In this document: positions 44,329-52,482 of the stretch, piece after piece
Position numbering within the stretch: position 1 is the first letter of the stretch
Layout: each line of letters opens with the position of its first letter
Origin: Bacteroides sp.
Lineage (GTDB): Bacteria; Bacteroidota; Bacteroidia; Bacteroidales; UBA7960
Length of the DNA: 64,000 nucleotides
Assembly: GCA_036351255.1 (NCBI GenBank)
Contig: JAZBOS010000109.1
Location: 1 to 64,000, forward strand
Direction of reading: 5' to 3'
Notes under the pieces: generated by a model
Told to the model about the DNA's origin: nothing
The model's input: only the letters and a program-made list of their open reading frames with translations
Database searches by the model: none
Position numbers and translations under genes: made by a program

Positions 44329-45009
44329 ATGAAAAAAATACTGTTGTCGGTTATATTGCTTGCATTGTTAGCCCCTGCTGCTTTTTCATTGGATCCCAGC
44401 GGATTTCGTTTTGGTTTAAAGGCCTCTCCATCCATTGCCTGGATGCGTCCCGAAATCAGTAACTATACAAGCGATGGTTTACGCATTGGATTCGCCTATG
44501 GATTTGTTGGCGACATTCGCCTCGGTGACTTTTACGATTTCTCCACCGGCATAAGTATCAATATGGTGGGAGGAAAGTTGGTTTATCCTTACCAGCTTTC
44601 AGTCACCGAACAGGTGAATCTGTCCAGGACTTATAAGTTAAACTATCTTGAGATTCCCCTGACCATCAAAATGCATACCCAGGAGATCGGTTACCTGACC
44701 TATTATGGGCGATTTGGTTTTGGGTTTGGGGTTAATTTGCGCTCAAGAGCCAGCGACAGCTATGAATCCTCCGGCGACCAGATCACCATCGAACGCGAGG
44801 ATATCAAAAGCGAAACCCGCCTCCTGCGCGGCTCTTTGATCGTGGGGTTAGGGGTCGAATATTCCCTTGGTGGAAGAACAGCCCTTGTTGGTGGCCTTAC
44901 TTTCAACAACGGGTTTACCAATGTGTTGAAAGGGACCAATGATGTCATCGGCCGTAAACCCAGCGCCATCAACAACTTCCTTGAACTTACTTTTGGGATC
45001 ATGTTCTAA
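44329..45009 (+). CDS. Outer-membrane beta-barrel protein (PorT-like)
   Basis: A 226-residue exported protein (signal peptide to about AAFS, residue 20) followed by alternating amphipathic strands: FRFGLKASPSIAWMRP, IGFAYGFVGDIRLGDFYDFSTGISI, KLNYLEIPLTIKM, YGRFGFGFGVN, LIVGLGVEYSLG and a C-terminal LTFGIMF. That pattern is the eight-stranded barrel of the OMP_b-brl_2/PorT type. The Met at 44329 starts the signal peptide; the upstream Met at 44302 would add a non-signal tail. Between gldB (divergent) and nadE (11 bp downstream, same strand). Not shown to be PorT itself. Confidence 0.82.
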   Translation: MKKILLSVILLALLAPAAFSLDPSGFRFGLKASPSIAWMRPEISNYTSDGLRIGFAYGFVGDIRLGDFYDFSTGISINMVGGKLVYPYQLSVTEQVNLSRTYKLNYLEIPLTIKMHTQEIGYLTYYGRFGFGFGVNLRSRASDSYESSGDQITIEREDIKSETRLLRGSLIVGLGVEYSLGGRTALVGGLTFNNGFTNVLKGTNDVIGRKPSAINNFLELTFGIMF

Positions 45010-45019
45010 ACCTTTCTAA

Positions 45020-46666
45020 ATGAAAATTGCCCTGGCCCAACTGGATTTTATCGTAGGGCATTTCGAGCATAACACCGGTTTAATGATTGACGCCCTTGCC
45101 AGGGCCCGTTCACAGGGCGCGGACCTGGTGGTGTTTACTGAACTGGCGATATGCGGATATCCCCCCCGCGATCTCCTCGAAATGGACCATTTCATTGATT
45201 TGTGCGAAGAAGGCGTCAGTAAAATAGCCAGCCAATGCCTCGGCATTGCTGCCATCATAGGTGCTCCCAGTCGCAATCCCCAGGCCTTTGGCAAGCGCTT
45301 GCTTAACTCTGCCTTCCTGTTGGCCGAGGGCGAGATCAGTGCCACTTACCATAAGGGTTTGCTTCCCACTTATGACGTTTTCGATGAGTACCGGTATTTT
45401 GAACCCGCTTCATCTTTTAAGACAATCAATTTCAAAGGGAAGAAGATTGCCTTGACCATTTGCGAGGACCTCTGGAACCTGGATGTGCATGCTTTGTATT
45501 CCATGACCCCAATGGATGTGCTGATTCGCGAGGAGCCCGATCTGATGATCAACATCTCAGCTTCCCCTTTTGCTTGGAGCCACCTGGCCGACCGCCACTA
45601 TACATTCTCAGAAAACGCCCGCCAGTATGGTCTCCCGCTTTTTGTTGCCAATCAAATGGGTGGGCATGCCGAATTGCTCTTCGATGGGCAATCGGCTGTT
45701 TACAATCCCCAGGGAGGACTGGTGGGCCGCATCGATTCCTTTACTGAAGGTATACGTGTGTTCGACCTAGAGGATGTAATTAATAGCCAGGAGCAACCTG
45801 TCCCACTTAAGCTTAGCGAAGCCGAAAAAAACGAAGTAATTTATCAGGCACTGGTGTTTGGCATCCGGGCGTATTTTGGAAAATTGGGCCTGAAAAAAGC
45901 CATCCTTGGACTGTCGGGTGGACTCGACAGCGCTCTTACGCTGGTCCTTGCCGCTGATGCCCTGGGACCCGAAAACTGCCGTGCCGTATTACTCCCCGGG
46001 CCATACAGCACCGACCATTCCATCAATGATGCCGTTCAGCTGGCGCAAAACCTGGGTGTGCCCTTCGATATCATTCCCATCAATGAAACCTTCGGTGCCC
46101 TGCAACATTCTCTTGGCCCCTATTTCAAAGGAACTACCCCTGGGGTGGCTGAAGAAAACCTGCAGGCAAGGGCTAGAGCAGTCATACTGATGGGCCTGGC
46201 AAATAAGTTTGGGTATGTCCTGCTAAACACATCCAACAAGAGCGAAGCCGCTGTGGGTTACGGAACCCTTTATGGTGATATGTGCGGGGGACTCGCAGTA
46301 ATAGGCGATATATACAAAACCGAAGCTTACAGCCTGTCGCAGTACATAAACTGCATCCAGGAAATTATCCCGGTCAATATCCTCAACAAACCTCCTTCGG
46401 CTGAACTCAAACCTGATCAGCGCGACACCGACTCCCTGCCTCCTTACGAGATCCTCGACGACATCCTTTTCAGCTACATTGAAAAGAAAATGTCGGCCGA
46501 AGCGATCGTTGCCGGCGGGCATCCTGAAGAGCTGGTAAAAAAAGTGCTGCGGATGGTCAACGCCAACGAATACAAGCGTCATCAAACCCCGCCCATTCTT
46601 AGGGTATCGAAAAAAGCCTTCGGATCAGGGCGCAAAATGCCTTTGGTGGCCCGATTCCCCGAATAG
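45020..46666 (+). CDS. nadE: Glutamine-dependent NAD+ synthetase
   Basis: Two-domain enzyme making NAD+ from deamido-NAD+, ATP and glutamine. The N-terminal nitrilase-like glutaminase domain has the triad E41 (FTELAICGYPP), K112 (HKGLLPTYDVFDEYR) and C148 (TICEDLW). The C-terminal synthetase has the P-loop SGGLDS at 299-304 and the NTSNKSEAAVGYGTLYGDM segment. 548 residues, full length for the two-domain type. Starts 11 bp after the outer-membrane barrel gene and may be co-transcribed. Confidence 0.97.
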   Translation: MKIALAQLDFIVGHFEHNTGLMIDALARARSQGADLVVFTELAICGYPPRDLLEMDHFIDLCEEGVSKIASQCLGIAAIIGAPSRNPQAFGKRLLNSAFLLAEGEISATYHKGLLPTYDVFDEYRYFEPASSFKTINFKGKKIALTICEDLWNLDVHALYSMTPMDVLIREEPDLMINISASPFAWSHLADRHYTFSENARQYGLPLFVANQMGGHAELLFDGQSAVYNPQGGLVGRIDSFTEGIRVFDLEDVINSQEQPVPLKLSEAEKNEVIYQALVFGIRAYFGKLGLKKAILGLSGGLDSALTLVLAADALGPENCRAVLLPGPYSTDHSINDAVQLAQNLGVPFDIIPINETFGALQHSLGPYFKGTTPGVAEENLQARARAVILMGLANKFGYVLLNTSNKSEAAVGYGTLYGDMCGGLAVIGDIYKTEAYSLSQYINCIQEIIPVNILNKPPSAELKPDQRDTDSLPPYEILDDILFSYIEKKMSAEAIVAGGHPEELVKKVLRMVNANEYKRHQTPPILRVSKKAFGSGRKMPLVARFPE

Positions 46667-46877
46667 TATAATAACCATTGTTGTTGTCCCTTTTTCGGAC
46701 ATTCTTATACAGTTTCACTGAATTTTACGGGATTCAGGCAATAGAGCCCCCCCACATTCATTAATAGGATGAACGAATCTTTGTGAATATTGGGAATTGC
46801 TGGGAATAAACGCACGTGGTAGCATTGGAAAAAGCCTTCTGTTTAAATGTTATGCTGACCTTGCTGCAAACGAGGGA

Positions 46878-47588
46878 TTAAATGATCGGGTAAAGGATAT
46901 GCCAAACTGCGTAATGACCAAACCGTAAAAAATAGGCGGAAACAAAACCGTATTTTCGGATAAATAGCACAGTTACAAGGTTGAAAACCAGAACAGATAC
47001 TGACAGCGGAATGGCCACCGGCCCCACTTGCTTAAGCACAGATACGCCGGGATTGGTCAGGGGCTCGAATAAGGCTATCAGGATACCAACGGTCCAAAAT
47101 ACAATACTTTCTGCTTTTCCCTTTAGGATTTTGGTTGAAACAAGGAATACCAGGATGGGAATCGGGATCAGATAATAAATAGTATTTACCAGTATGGCGC
47201 CCCCCGAATAAACAGGTATGGAGAAAGGAAATGCAATATGGATATTTTCCAAACCCATCGTTGCAGCTATTTCTGATGCTGCCCCGCTAAACAGGTCATA
47301 CGTTGAGTGGATGACTCCCAATAGTAGCCCTGTAACGAAGGGAAGTGTGATTTTATAATTCAGGCCAACCCTGCCATCCCACAATTTCTTCAACCCGGTT
47401 AAATTCAGGAGATACACACTGAAAAATCCCAGGGAACCAATAATCCCGATAGCTTTCCAAGAGAATAGGGACTTTTGGCTTTGAAGCATTTCTACATCCG
47501 GCCACCAGGCTATAACATAGTGAACAGCAACCACTGCTGAAATAAGCAAACCAAAACACAAAAAATCGTTTCTTTTTTGAATTAACAT
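46878..47588 (-). CDS. Polytopic membrane protein of unknown function
   Basis: A 236-residue protein with about seven hydrophobic segments and no cleavable signal. TGLLLGVIHSTYDLFSGAASEI in the middle and RFGHYAVWHILYP at the end carry His residues within helices, faintly like CPBP-type intramembrane proteases, but the double-Glu motif of that family is missing. I do not recognise the family. Composition is AT-richer than that of flanking genes. The gap to nadE (211 bp) shows nothing recognisable. Confidence 0.6.
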   Translation of the reverse strand: MLIQKRNDFLCFGLLISAVVAVHYVIAWWPDVEMLQSQKSLFSWKAIGIIGSLGFFSVYLLNLTGLKKLWDGRVGLNYKITLPFVTGLLLGVIHSTYDLFSGAASEIAATMGLENIHIAFPFSIPVYSGGAILVNTIYYLIPIPILVFLVSTKILKGKAESIVFWTVGILIALFEPLTNPGVSVLKQVGPVAIPLSVSVLVFNLVTVLFIRKYGFVSAYFLRFGHYAVWHILYPII

Positions 47589-47674
47589 GATTGAAAATTT
47601 TTTGTAAACAATCTATTGTCTTGAGTGTGCAAATAACGCGCCTCGATTTCTTTTCCTAATTTTTCAGAAAGGGT

Positions 47675-49150
47675 TCAGGGAACCAAACCAGATTGATGGT
47701 CTGACTTGATAAAATCCCATGACCTGTAAGGAGACCAGTCGGGTTCCCCAAACCACAAATGCATCCCGGTCACAGCAAGGTTTTCATCTCTTCTGAAAAA
47801 CACCTGTCCTTCCATATCGACAATCTCAAGCGTGTCTTTTTTCGATGGGATGAGATACCATTTTAATCCTGCTCCTTCAAAATTTAAACCCAAGGAGTCT
47901 GAAGTGATTTGAATATTCAAACCATTCATTATATATTCGCCTGTATATCCTTTTATTTCATCTTCTGTTAGCTCAATAGTTTCAATATATTTTGGCTCCA
48001 GAATAGGCCATCCCAGGATGTTAGCCACCGACCTTTCAATTTCAGGCCAAAGTACCCAACCATTGGTTCCGTTAGTCATTACAACGACTGCTTGCCCTCT
48101 TTCAGGGAAAGCCAAAAAATGAGCATGCCAACCTGTGGTAGCGCCCCCATGGCTGAAGCGGAAGTTTTGCCCTTCACCCACTACTTTAAATCCAAAACCG
48201 TATTCCCAGAAAACCGGCTTCATGATTAAATGTAGCGTTTCAGGGTCTAATATTTTTGATTCTTGATGGGTGTATGCTTTCATCAAATCTATTAACAAAT
48301 TCCCTAAATCCGTAGGTGTTGTCCAGAGCCCACCAGCTGCTGACTCCACATGGATGGGTCCATAATTGGGGATGTGCTCCTCTGTAAAATGCCCATATGC
48401 CGCATTTATTTTCTCAGCAGAGTCAAGGGGTGCATAATGACTGTTGGTCATATTTAAGGGGTTAAAAACATTTTCTTCCATGATCTTCGGAAAAGGTTTT
48501 TTGGTGACATCCTCCATGATCTTCTGCATGATCTGGTATCCCCCTCCGGAATACATAAATTTTGTCCCGGGTTCAGCTACAACTCTGACGGCATGGGAGT
48601 TGGCAGGAGGTCTTCCTTCAATAATTTCCAGCAAACCTGGTAAGGATTCTTCCGATGGGTACCCGGCAAAACCTCCAACATTTAAACCTGCAGAATGAGA
48701 GAGAATATTCCTCAGGGTAATTTTTTGCTCAAACGCTTCATGGGGCAACTGCCAGCCTTGCAACAACTGGTTGATATCTGTGTCGAGATCCAGTTCATTT
48801 TGGTGAACCAGGGTCATCGCCCCAACGGCTGCGACAGGTTTGCTCACGGATGCAGCCTGGAATAAAGTATTTTCATTTATCCTGGTAGTATCTCCCATCC
48901 GTTTCACCCCGAATGCGCCCGAATAAACGATTTGCATGCCGTCAACCACAACCAGGGAAACTGCAGGAACATTCCAGTATTCCATACGTTCCTCTAAATC
49001 ATAGGTCACTTGCCTTTCGCTGGTATAAACCGCCGGCCTTAATCCGTGGATGATTTCATTCCCGAGGCCTTTGTTTTCATTGCCAGGGGTGCATGAAAAA
49101 AAAAGAATCACCATGAGTGAATTGAAAAAAAGCATTTTTAATTTCTTCAT
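47675..49150 (-). CDS. Serine hydrolase, class C beta-lactamase-like lipoprotein
   Basis: A 491-residue protein starting with a lipoprotein-type signal (FFSC, about Cys18). The penicillin-binding fold motifs are SVSK (the nucleophile Ser of SxxK) in FQAASVSKPVAAVG, YSGGGY in the YxN position, and HGGATTGW in place of KTG. These mark the EstB/class C-like serine hydrolase family (esterases, D-aminopeptidases); antibiotic hydrolysis is not implied. The last 100 residues form an added beta domain. Met at 49150 (MKKLKM) starts the signal peptide; the Met at 49186 does not. AT-rich like the previous gene. Confidence 0.8.
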   Translation of the reverse strand: MKKLKMLFFNSLMVILFFSCTPGNENKGLGNEIIHGLRPAVYTSERQVTYDLEERMEYWNVPAVSLVVVDGMQIVYSGAFGVKRMGDTTRINENTLFQAASVSKPVAAVGAMTLVHQNELDLDTDINQLLQGWQLPHEAFEQKITLRNILSHSAGLNVGGFAGYPSEESLPGLLEIIEGRPPANSHAVRVVAEPGTKFMYSGGGYQIMQKIMEDVTKKPFPKIMEENVFNPLNMTNSHYAPLDSAEKINAAYGHFTEEHIPNYGPIHVESAAGGLWTTPTDLGNLLIDLMKAYTHQESKILDPETLHLIMKPVFWEYGFGFKVVGEGQNFRFSHGGATTGWHAHFLAFPERGQAVVVMTNGTNGWVLWPEIERSVANILGWPILEPKYIETIELTEDEIKGYTGEYIMNGLNIQITSDSLGLNFEGAGLKWYLIPSKKDTLEIVDMEGQVFFRRDENLAVTGMHLWFGEPDWSPYRSWDFIKSDHQSGLVP

Positions 49151-49922
49151 GATAGAATATGGGTTTGGTTTACATGTTATTCCCAAAATCCATTATCAAT
49201 TGAAAGCCATATTATTAAGCTTCTGAAAACGAAAAGCTTAACTTAATATTTTACAACCGATATTGAAAAATTATATCATCTTTTTTTGTTAAACTTTTCA
49301 AATATAAGGATTTATAAAAAAACGGCAGGCATAGTTAAGGGGCTTTATTTCAATCGCTATTTCACCCTTATGGGGGAAAAGACATGGGCATTATTGAATT
49401 GTAAAAGCGAAGGAATGACAATAAAAAAACACCTCGTAGATAAAGCCATTTCTGAACCTCCAATGCGCACCCCTATATTTGTGCCAAATGGCTATATCTT
49501 AGGGTTGCCATAAGAATCTCCTTAAAAGGATTGGGTAAAACGTCCTGCTGTTTATGAGTCTTTCCTCCTGGCCTTTTGTCACTCCCGCTTTTCGGGAAAC
49601 ATTCCCAGGTTGTTCCCCGCCGAAATTTTCTTCTCCCTTTTCCAGCAGGGCAACCGTTCTTTTAGCTGCTGCCAGCCGGATTCTTTTATTTTTCACCTCT
49701 CACTTATTATTTCTCAACTCTTGTCTTTAATTATTCATTTTTTATTTTTAATTTTTCTTTTTCTATTCGACCATGCTCTTACCATGCTCGTGTTATGCTC
49801 GTGCCGGGCTCGGATAAGGCCTTGCCTGACACGACCAAAGCAGGACTTTGGTAGGATTGTGGTTGGGTTTTTTTAGCCTTTATCGCTGTAAATGGCCGGT
49901 GGGGGCGTGGCCGGGTAATAAA
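49151..49922. other. Long non-coding gap, no gene supported
   Basis: About 770 bp between the serine hydrolase and the nfu terminator. Short open frames exist (for example 49286-49513 plus) but show no family pattern, signal peptide or promoter. Around 49770-49815 the word ATGCTC recurs three times (ATGCTCTTACC, ATGCTCGTGTT, ATGCTCGTGCC). No tRNA, IS ends or attachment site were recognised. Confidence 0.6.
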
Positions 49923-49956
49923 AAACCGTCCGCCGGGAAAGTCCGGCAGACGGTTT
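49923..49956 (-). terminator. Terminator after nfu
   Basis: A 14-bp stem with one mismatch: 49923-49936 (AAACCGTCCGCCGG) against 49943-49956, 6-nt loop, T-run on the minus strand. It lies 21 bp past the nfu stop. Confidence 0.8.
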
Positions 49957-49977
49957 CAGGAATGGTTTTCAAAGGGT

Positions 49978-50223
49978 TTAGATGGCTTCCACCGACTTGA
50001 TTTCGGGGATGGCCTTTTTCATGGCCTGTTCAACGCCGGCCTTGAGGGTCATGGTGCTCATGGGGCAGGAGCCGCAGGCGCCAAGCAGTTCAACGTTGAC
50101 CACGTTGTCTTCGGTTAATTCAACAAAGCGAATATTTCCACCATCGGCCTCCAGGTAGGGGCGGATCTGGTCGATGACATTCTGTACTTTCTGGATGAGT
50201 TCAGCATTCTGATTTTGAGACAT
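49978..50223 (-). CDS. NifU-domain iron-sulfur scaffold protein
   Basis: An 81-residue stand-alone NifU C-terminal (Nfu) domain that carries and hands over Fe-S clusters. The sequence VIDQIRPYLEADGGNIRFVEL and the cluster cysteines C50 and C53 (GACGSCPMSTMTL) define the family. It lacks the N-terminal A-type domain of E. coli NfuA. It lies 49 bp downstream of the Mrp-type carrier gene, so the two probably work in the same Fe-S pathway. Confidence 0.93.
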   Translation of the reverse strand: MSQNQNAELIQKVQNVIDQIRPYLEADGGNIRFVELTEDNVVNVELLGACGSCPMSTMTLKAGVEQAMKKAIPEIKSVEAI

Positions 50224-50272
50224 AGAGACTTATTTAAAGGTTGGACAAATTTTGACTGCAATATGCGGGGCT

Positions 50273-51361
50273 TTAAACGCCCACTTTTTCATTTCTTTTG
50301 GCGTTTGAGATGGAGATCTGCTGTGCCAGCTTCTCTGCCAGGCTGTCGAACCAGGGCTTCGAAATACTGTTGTCGAGCATCACCTCGGGTTTTCCCTGGT
50401 CGCCGGCTTCCCTGACGGATTGTATCAGGGGCACTTGTCCGAGGAAGGGCAGGTGCATGGCCTCGGCCATTTTCCTGCCGCCTTCGCGTCCAAAGATGTA
50501 ATACTTGTTTTCGGGCAGTTCGGCGGGGGTGAACCAAGCCATGTTTTCGACCACGCCCAGCACGGGCACGTGGATATTGTCGTTGGAGAACATGCTGACG
50601 GCTTTGCGGGCATCGGCCAGGGCTACCTCCTGCGGGGTGGTGACGATGACGGCGCCTGTCAGGGGCACGGTCTGCACCAGCGAGAGGTGAATGTCGCCCG
50701 TACCGGGCGGCAGGTCCACGATCATATAATCGAGTTCGCCCCAGTCGGCATCGGTGAAGAGCTGCTTGAGGGCGCCCGAAGCCATGGGGCCCCGCCAGAT
50801 CAGGGCGCGGGAGGCATCGACAAAAAAACCTATGGACAGGATGGATACCCCGTGTTTCTTCAGGGGGATGACCTTGGTATGCCCGTCGATCTCTACAGCC
50901 TGGAGCTGATCGTCGAGGGCATCGAACATCATGGGGATGGAAGGTCCGTAAATGTCGGCATCGAGCAGGGCCGTGCGGGCGCCGCTGCGGGCCAGGGTGA
51001 TGGCCAGGTTGGCCGCAATGGTCGATTTCCCTACGCCGCCTTTGCCACTGGCAACGGCAATGATGTTTTTCACCCCTTTCAATAGGGTTTCTTCCTGCTT
51101 GCGGGTGCTGGTGACGTTGGAGGTCAAGTTGACCACCACTTCGGCATCCTTGCTGACCAGTTCGTGGACGGCGCGGATGCAAGCATTTTTGATGCTATCT
51201 TTCAGCGGGCAGGCAGGGGTGGTCAGAACCACTGAAAAACGAACCTGATTGCCCTCAATTTCAAGGTCGCGGATCATCCCAAGGCTTACCAGGTCCTTCT
51301 TTAAATCGGGTTCAATGACCTGTCCCAGGGCTTGCAATACTTGTTCGGTAGTGATGTTCAC
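50273..51361 (-). CDS. mrp: Mrp/ApbC-type Fe-S carrier P-loop ATPase
   Basis: A 362-residue cytoplasmic ATPase with an N-terminal MIP18/DUF59 domain (residues 1-85) and the deviant Walker A SGKGGVGKST (about 105-113), Walker B DYMIVDLPPGTGD. In E. coli and most others a CxxC follows ENM and binds the cluster; here the segment is ENMAWFTPAELPENKYYIFG with no Cys. As far as I recall this is usual in Bacteroidota. Cluster handling may then use other residues or the neighbouring Nfu protein (inference). 78 bp after the alkyltransferase-like gene. Confidence 0.93.
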   Translation of the reverse strand: MNITTEQVLQALGQVIEPDLKKDLVSLGMIRDLEIEGNQVRFSVVLTTPACPLKDSIKNACIRAVHELVSKDAEVVVNLTSNVTSTRKQEETLLKGVKNIIAVASGKGGVGKSTIAANLAITLARSGARTALLDADIYGPSIPMMFDALDDQLQAVEIDGHTKVIPLKKHGVSILSIGFFVDASRALIWRGPMASGALKQLFTDADWGELDYMIVDLPPGTGDIHLSLVQTVPLTGAVIVTTPQEVALADARKAVSMFSNDNIHVPVLGVVENMAWFTPAELPENKYYIFGREGGRKMAEAMHLPFLGQVPLIQSVREAGDQGKPEVMLDNSISKPWFDSLAEKLAQQISISNAKRNEKVGV

Positions 51362-51439
51362 AATAGTGTTTATTTAGAATCGGTAAAAGTAATGCTTTTT
51401 TTGCTGACGGCAAGGAAAATGGCCAAGGAAAAAAGTATT

Positions 51440-51775
51440 TCAATACCTTAATTCCTTTGCAGGGTCCCAGAAGTGTTTCTGAAAATGAACGATCTGGTCG
51501 TCAACAACTTCAATCCCTTCCGATTCAAGGAGTTGTTGCATCAGTTGCGAACCCCCGAAATGGTGTTTTCCGGTGAGCATCCCCAGGCGGTTGACCACAC
51601 GGTGGGCGGGAACATAATCCTTGCAATGGTGTGAGCCGTTCATAGCCCAGCCCACCATTCGTGCAGCCCCCGGACTACCCAGGTAAGCGGCAATGGCTCC
51701 ATAGGAGGTGACGCGGCCGTGGGGGATACAGCGCACCACTTCGTAAACCTTTTCGAAAAAGGAGGGATCATCCAT
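51440..51775 (-). CDS. Alkyltransferase-like protein (ATL, MGMT family without Cys)
   Basis: A 111-residue DNA-binding protein of the O6-alkylguanine-DNA alkyltransferase family. The active-site motif is PAHRV (residues 56-60), with Ala57 where active enzymes have Cys (PCHRV), so it cannot transfer alkyl groups. The helix-turn-helix IPHGRVTSYGAIAAYLGSPGAARMVGWAM, with the recognition-helix Arg39, is intact. ATLs bind alkylated guanines and pass them to nucleotide excision repair. Overlaps trmB by 8 bp, so probably translationally coupled. Confidence 0.9.
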   Translation of the reverse strand: MDDPSFFEKVYEVVRCIPHGRVTSYGAIAAYLGSPGAARMVGWAMNGSHHCKDYVPAHRVVNRLGMLTGKHHFGGSQLMQQLLESEGIEVVDDQIVHFQKHFWDPAKELRY

Positions 51776-52457
51776 TGTCGGGCGGGGTTTTAAGCGAGAA
51801 CCTCAGGTATTTGATGGGGATGCCTTCGGCCCTGAAGATGCTTTCGTAATGCGTTTGAATGGCTTTAATGAGGGGCTCGTCCACATTGCCCTTCTCATAC
51901 AGATCGGCGGTGTGGTAATGCAGGGTATGCCCCAGTTCGTGTACCACCTCCAGGGTATATTCAAACAGTTCCCTGCTGTCGGTTTTCAGGTGGATAGGGC
52001 TTCCGGGCTTGAGGATGCCGGCATATCGATCGAGGAAACGGGGAGAGGTGAGCCGTTTTTTCTGGCGCGACTGTCGTGGCTGCGGGTCGGGGAAGGTAAT
52101 CCAGATGCCGCTGATCTCATCAGGCCCGAAGAAGTAATTGATACGTTCGGCCTGTATGCGCAGAAAGGCGGCATTGGTGATGCCTTCCTGAAGGGCTTGA
52201 TTGGCACCTTTCCAGATGCGCTCGCCCTTGATGTCGATGCCGATGAAATTCACTTCAGGGTATTTCCGGGCCAGGGCCAGGGTATATTCTCCCTTGCCGC
52301 ATCCCATCTCAAATACAATGGGATGATCGTTTTTGAAAAAAGCCTCGTTCCAGCGCCCTTTATAAGGATGATCCTCGACGGGATAACGGTCATTCGGCTG
52401 AATCACATTTGCAAAGCTTCCGATCTCGGCAAAGCGCTTCAGTTTTTTCTTACCCAC
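51768..52457 (-). CDS. trmB: tRNA (guanine-N7)-methyltransferase
   Basis: A 229-residue SAM-dependent enzyme forming m7G46 in tRNA. Motif I FEMGCGKGEYTLALA, FIGIDIKGERIW, ITFPDPQPRQSRQKKRLTSPRFLDRY and the LKTDSRELFEYTLE segment are diagnostic. Length is typical. It lies 25 bp after the HU/SPOR gene and overlaps the alkyltransferase-like gene by 8 bp. Confidence 0.96.
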   Translation of the reverse strand: MGKKKLKRFAEIGSFANVIQPNDRYPVEDHPYKGRWNEAFFKNDHPIVFEMGCGKGEYTLALARKYPEVNFIGIDIKGERIWKGANQALQEGITNAAFLRIQAERINYFFGPDEISGIWITFPDPQPRQSRQKKRLTSPRFLDRYAGILKPGSPIHLKTDSRELFEYTLEVVHELGHTLHYHTADLYEKGNVDEPLIKAIQTHYESIFRAEGIPIKYLRFSLKTPPDNG

Positions 52458-52482
52458 AACAGTACAAAAATGTTTTGTTCAG

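Noticed and set aside
47675..49150. Antibiotic-resistance class C beta-lactamase
   Set aside because: The SxxK and HGG motifs fit the broad serine-hydrolase/esterase family, but the YxN is changed to YSG and there is no resistance context.
49286..49513. 75-residue plus-strand open frame in the gap after the serine hydrolase
   Set aside because: No signal peptide, domain or promoter, and an ordinary chance length; not called.
50289..51182. 297-residue open frame on the minus strand inside mrp in another frame
   Set aside because: It is Arg/Pro/His-rich with no family pattern, and lies inside a gene with strong motifs; a product of high-GC codon bias.
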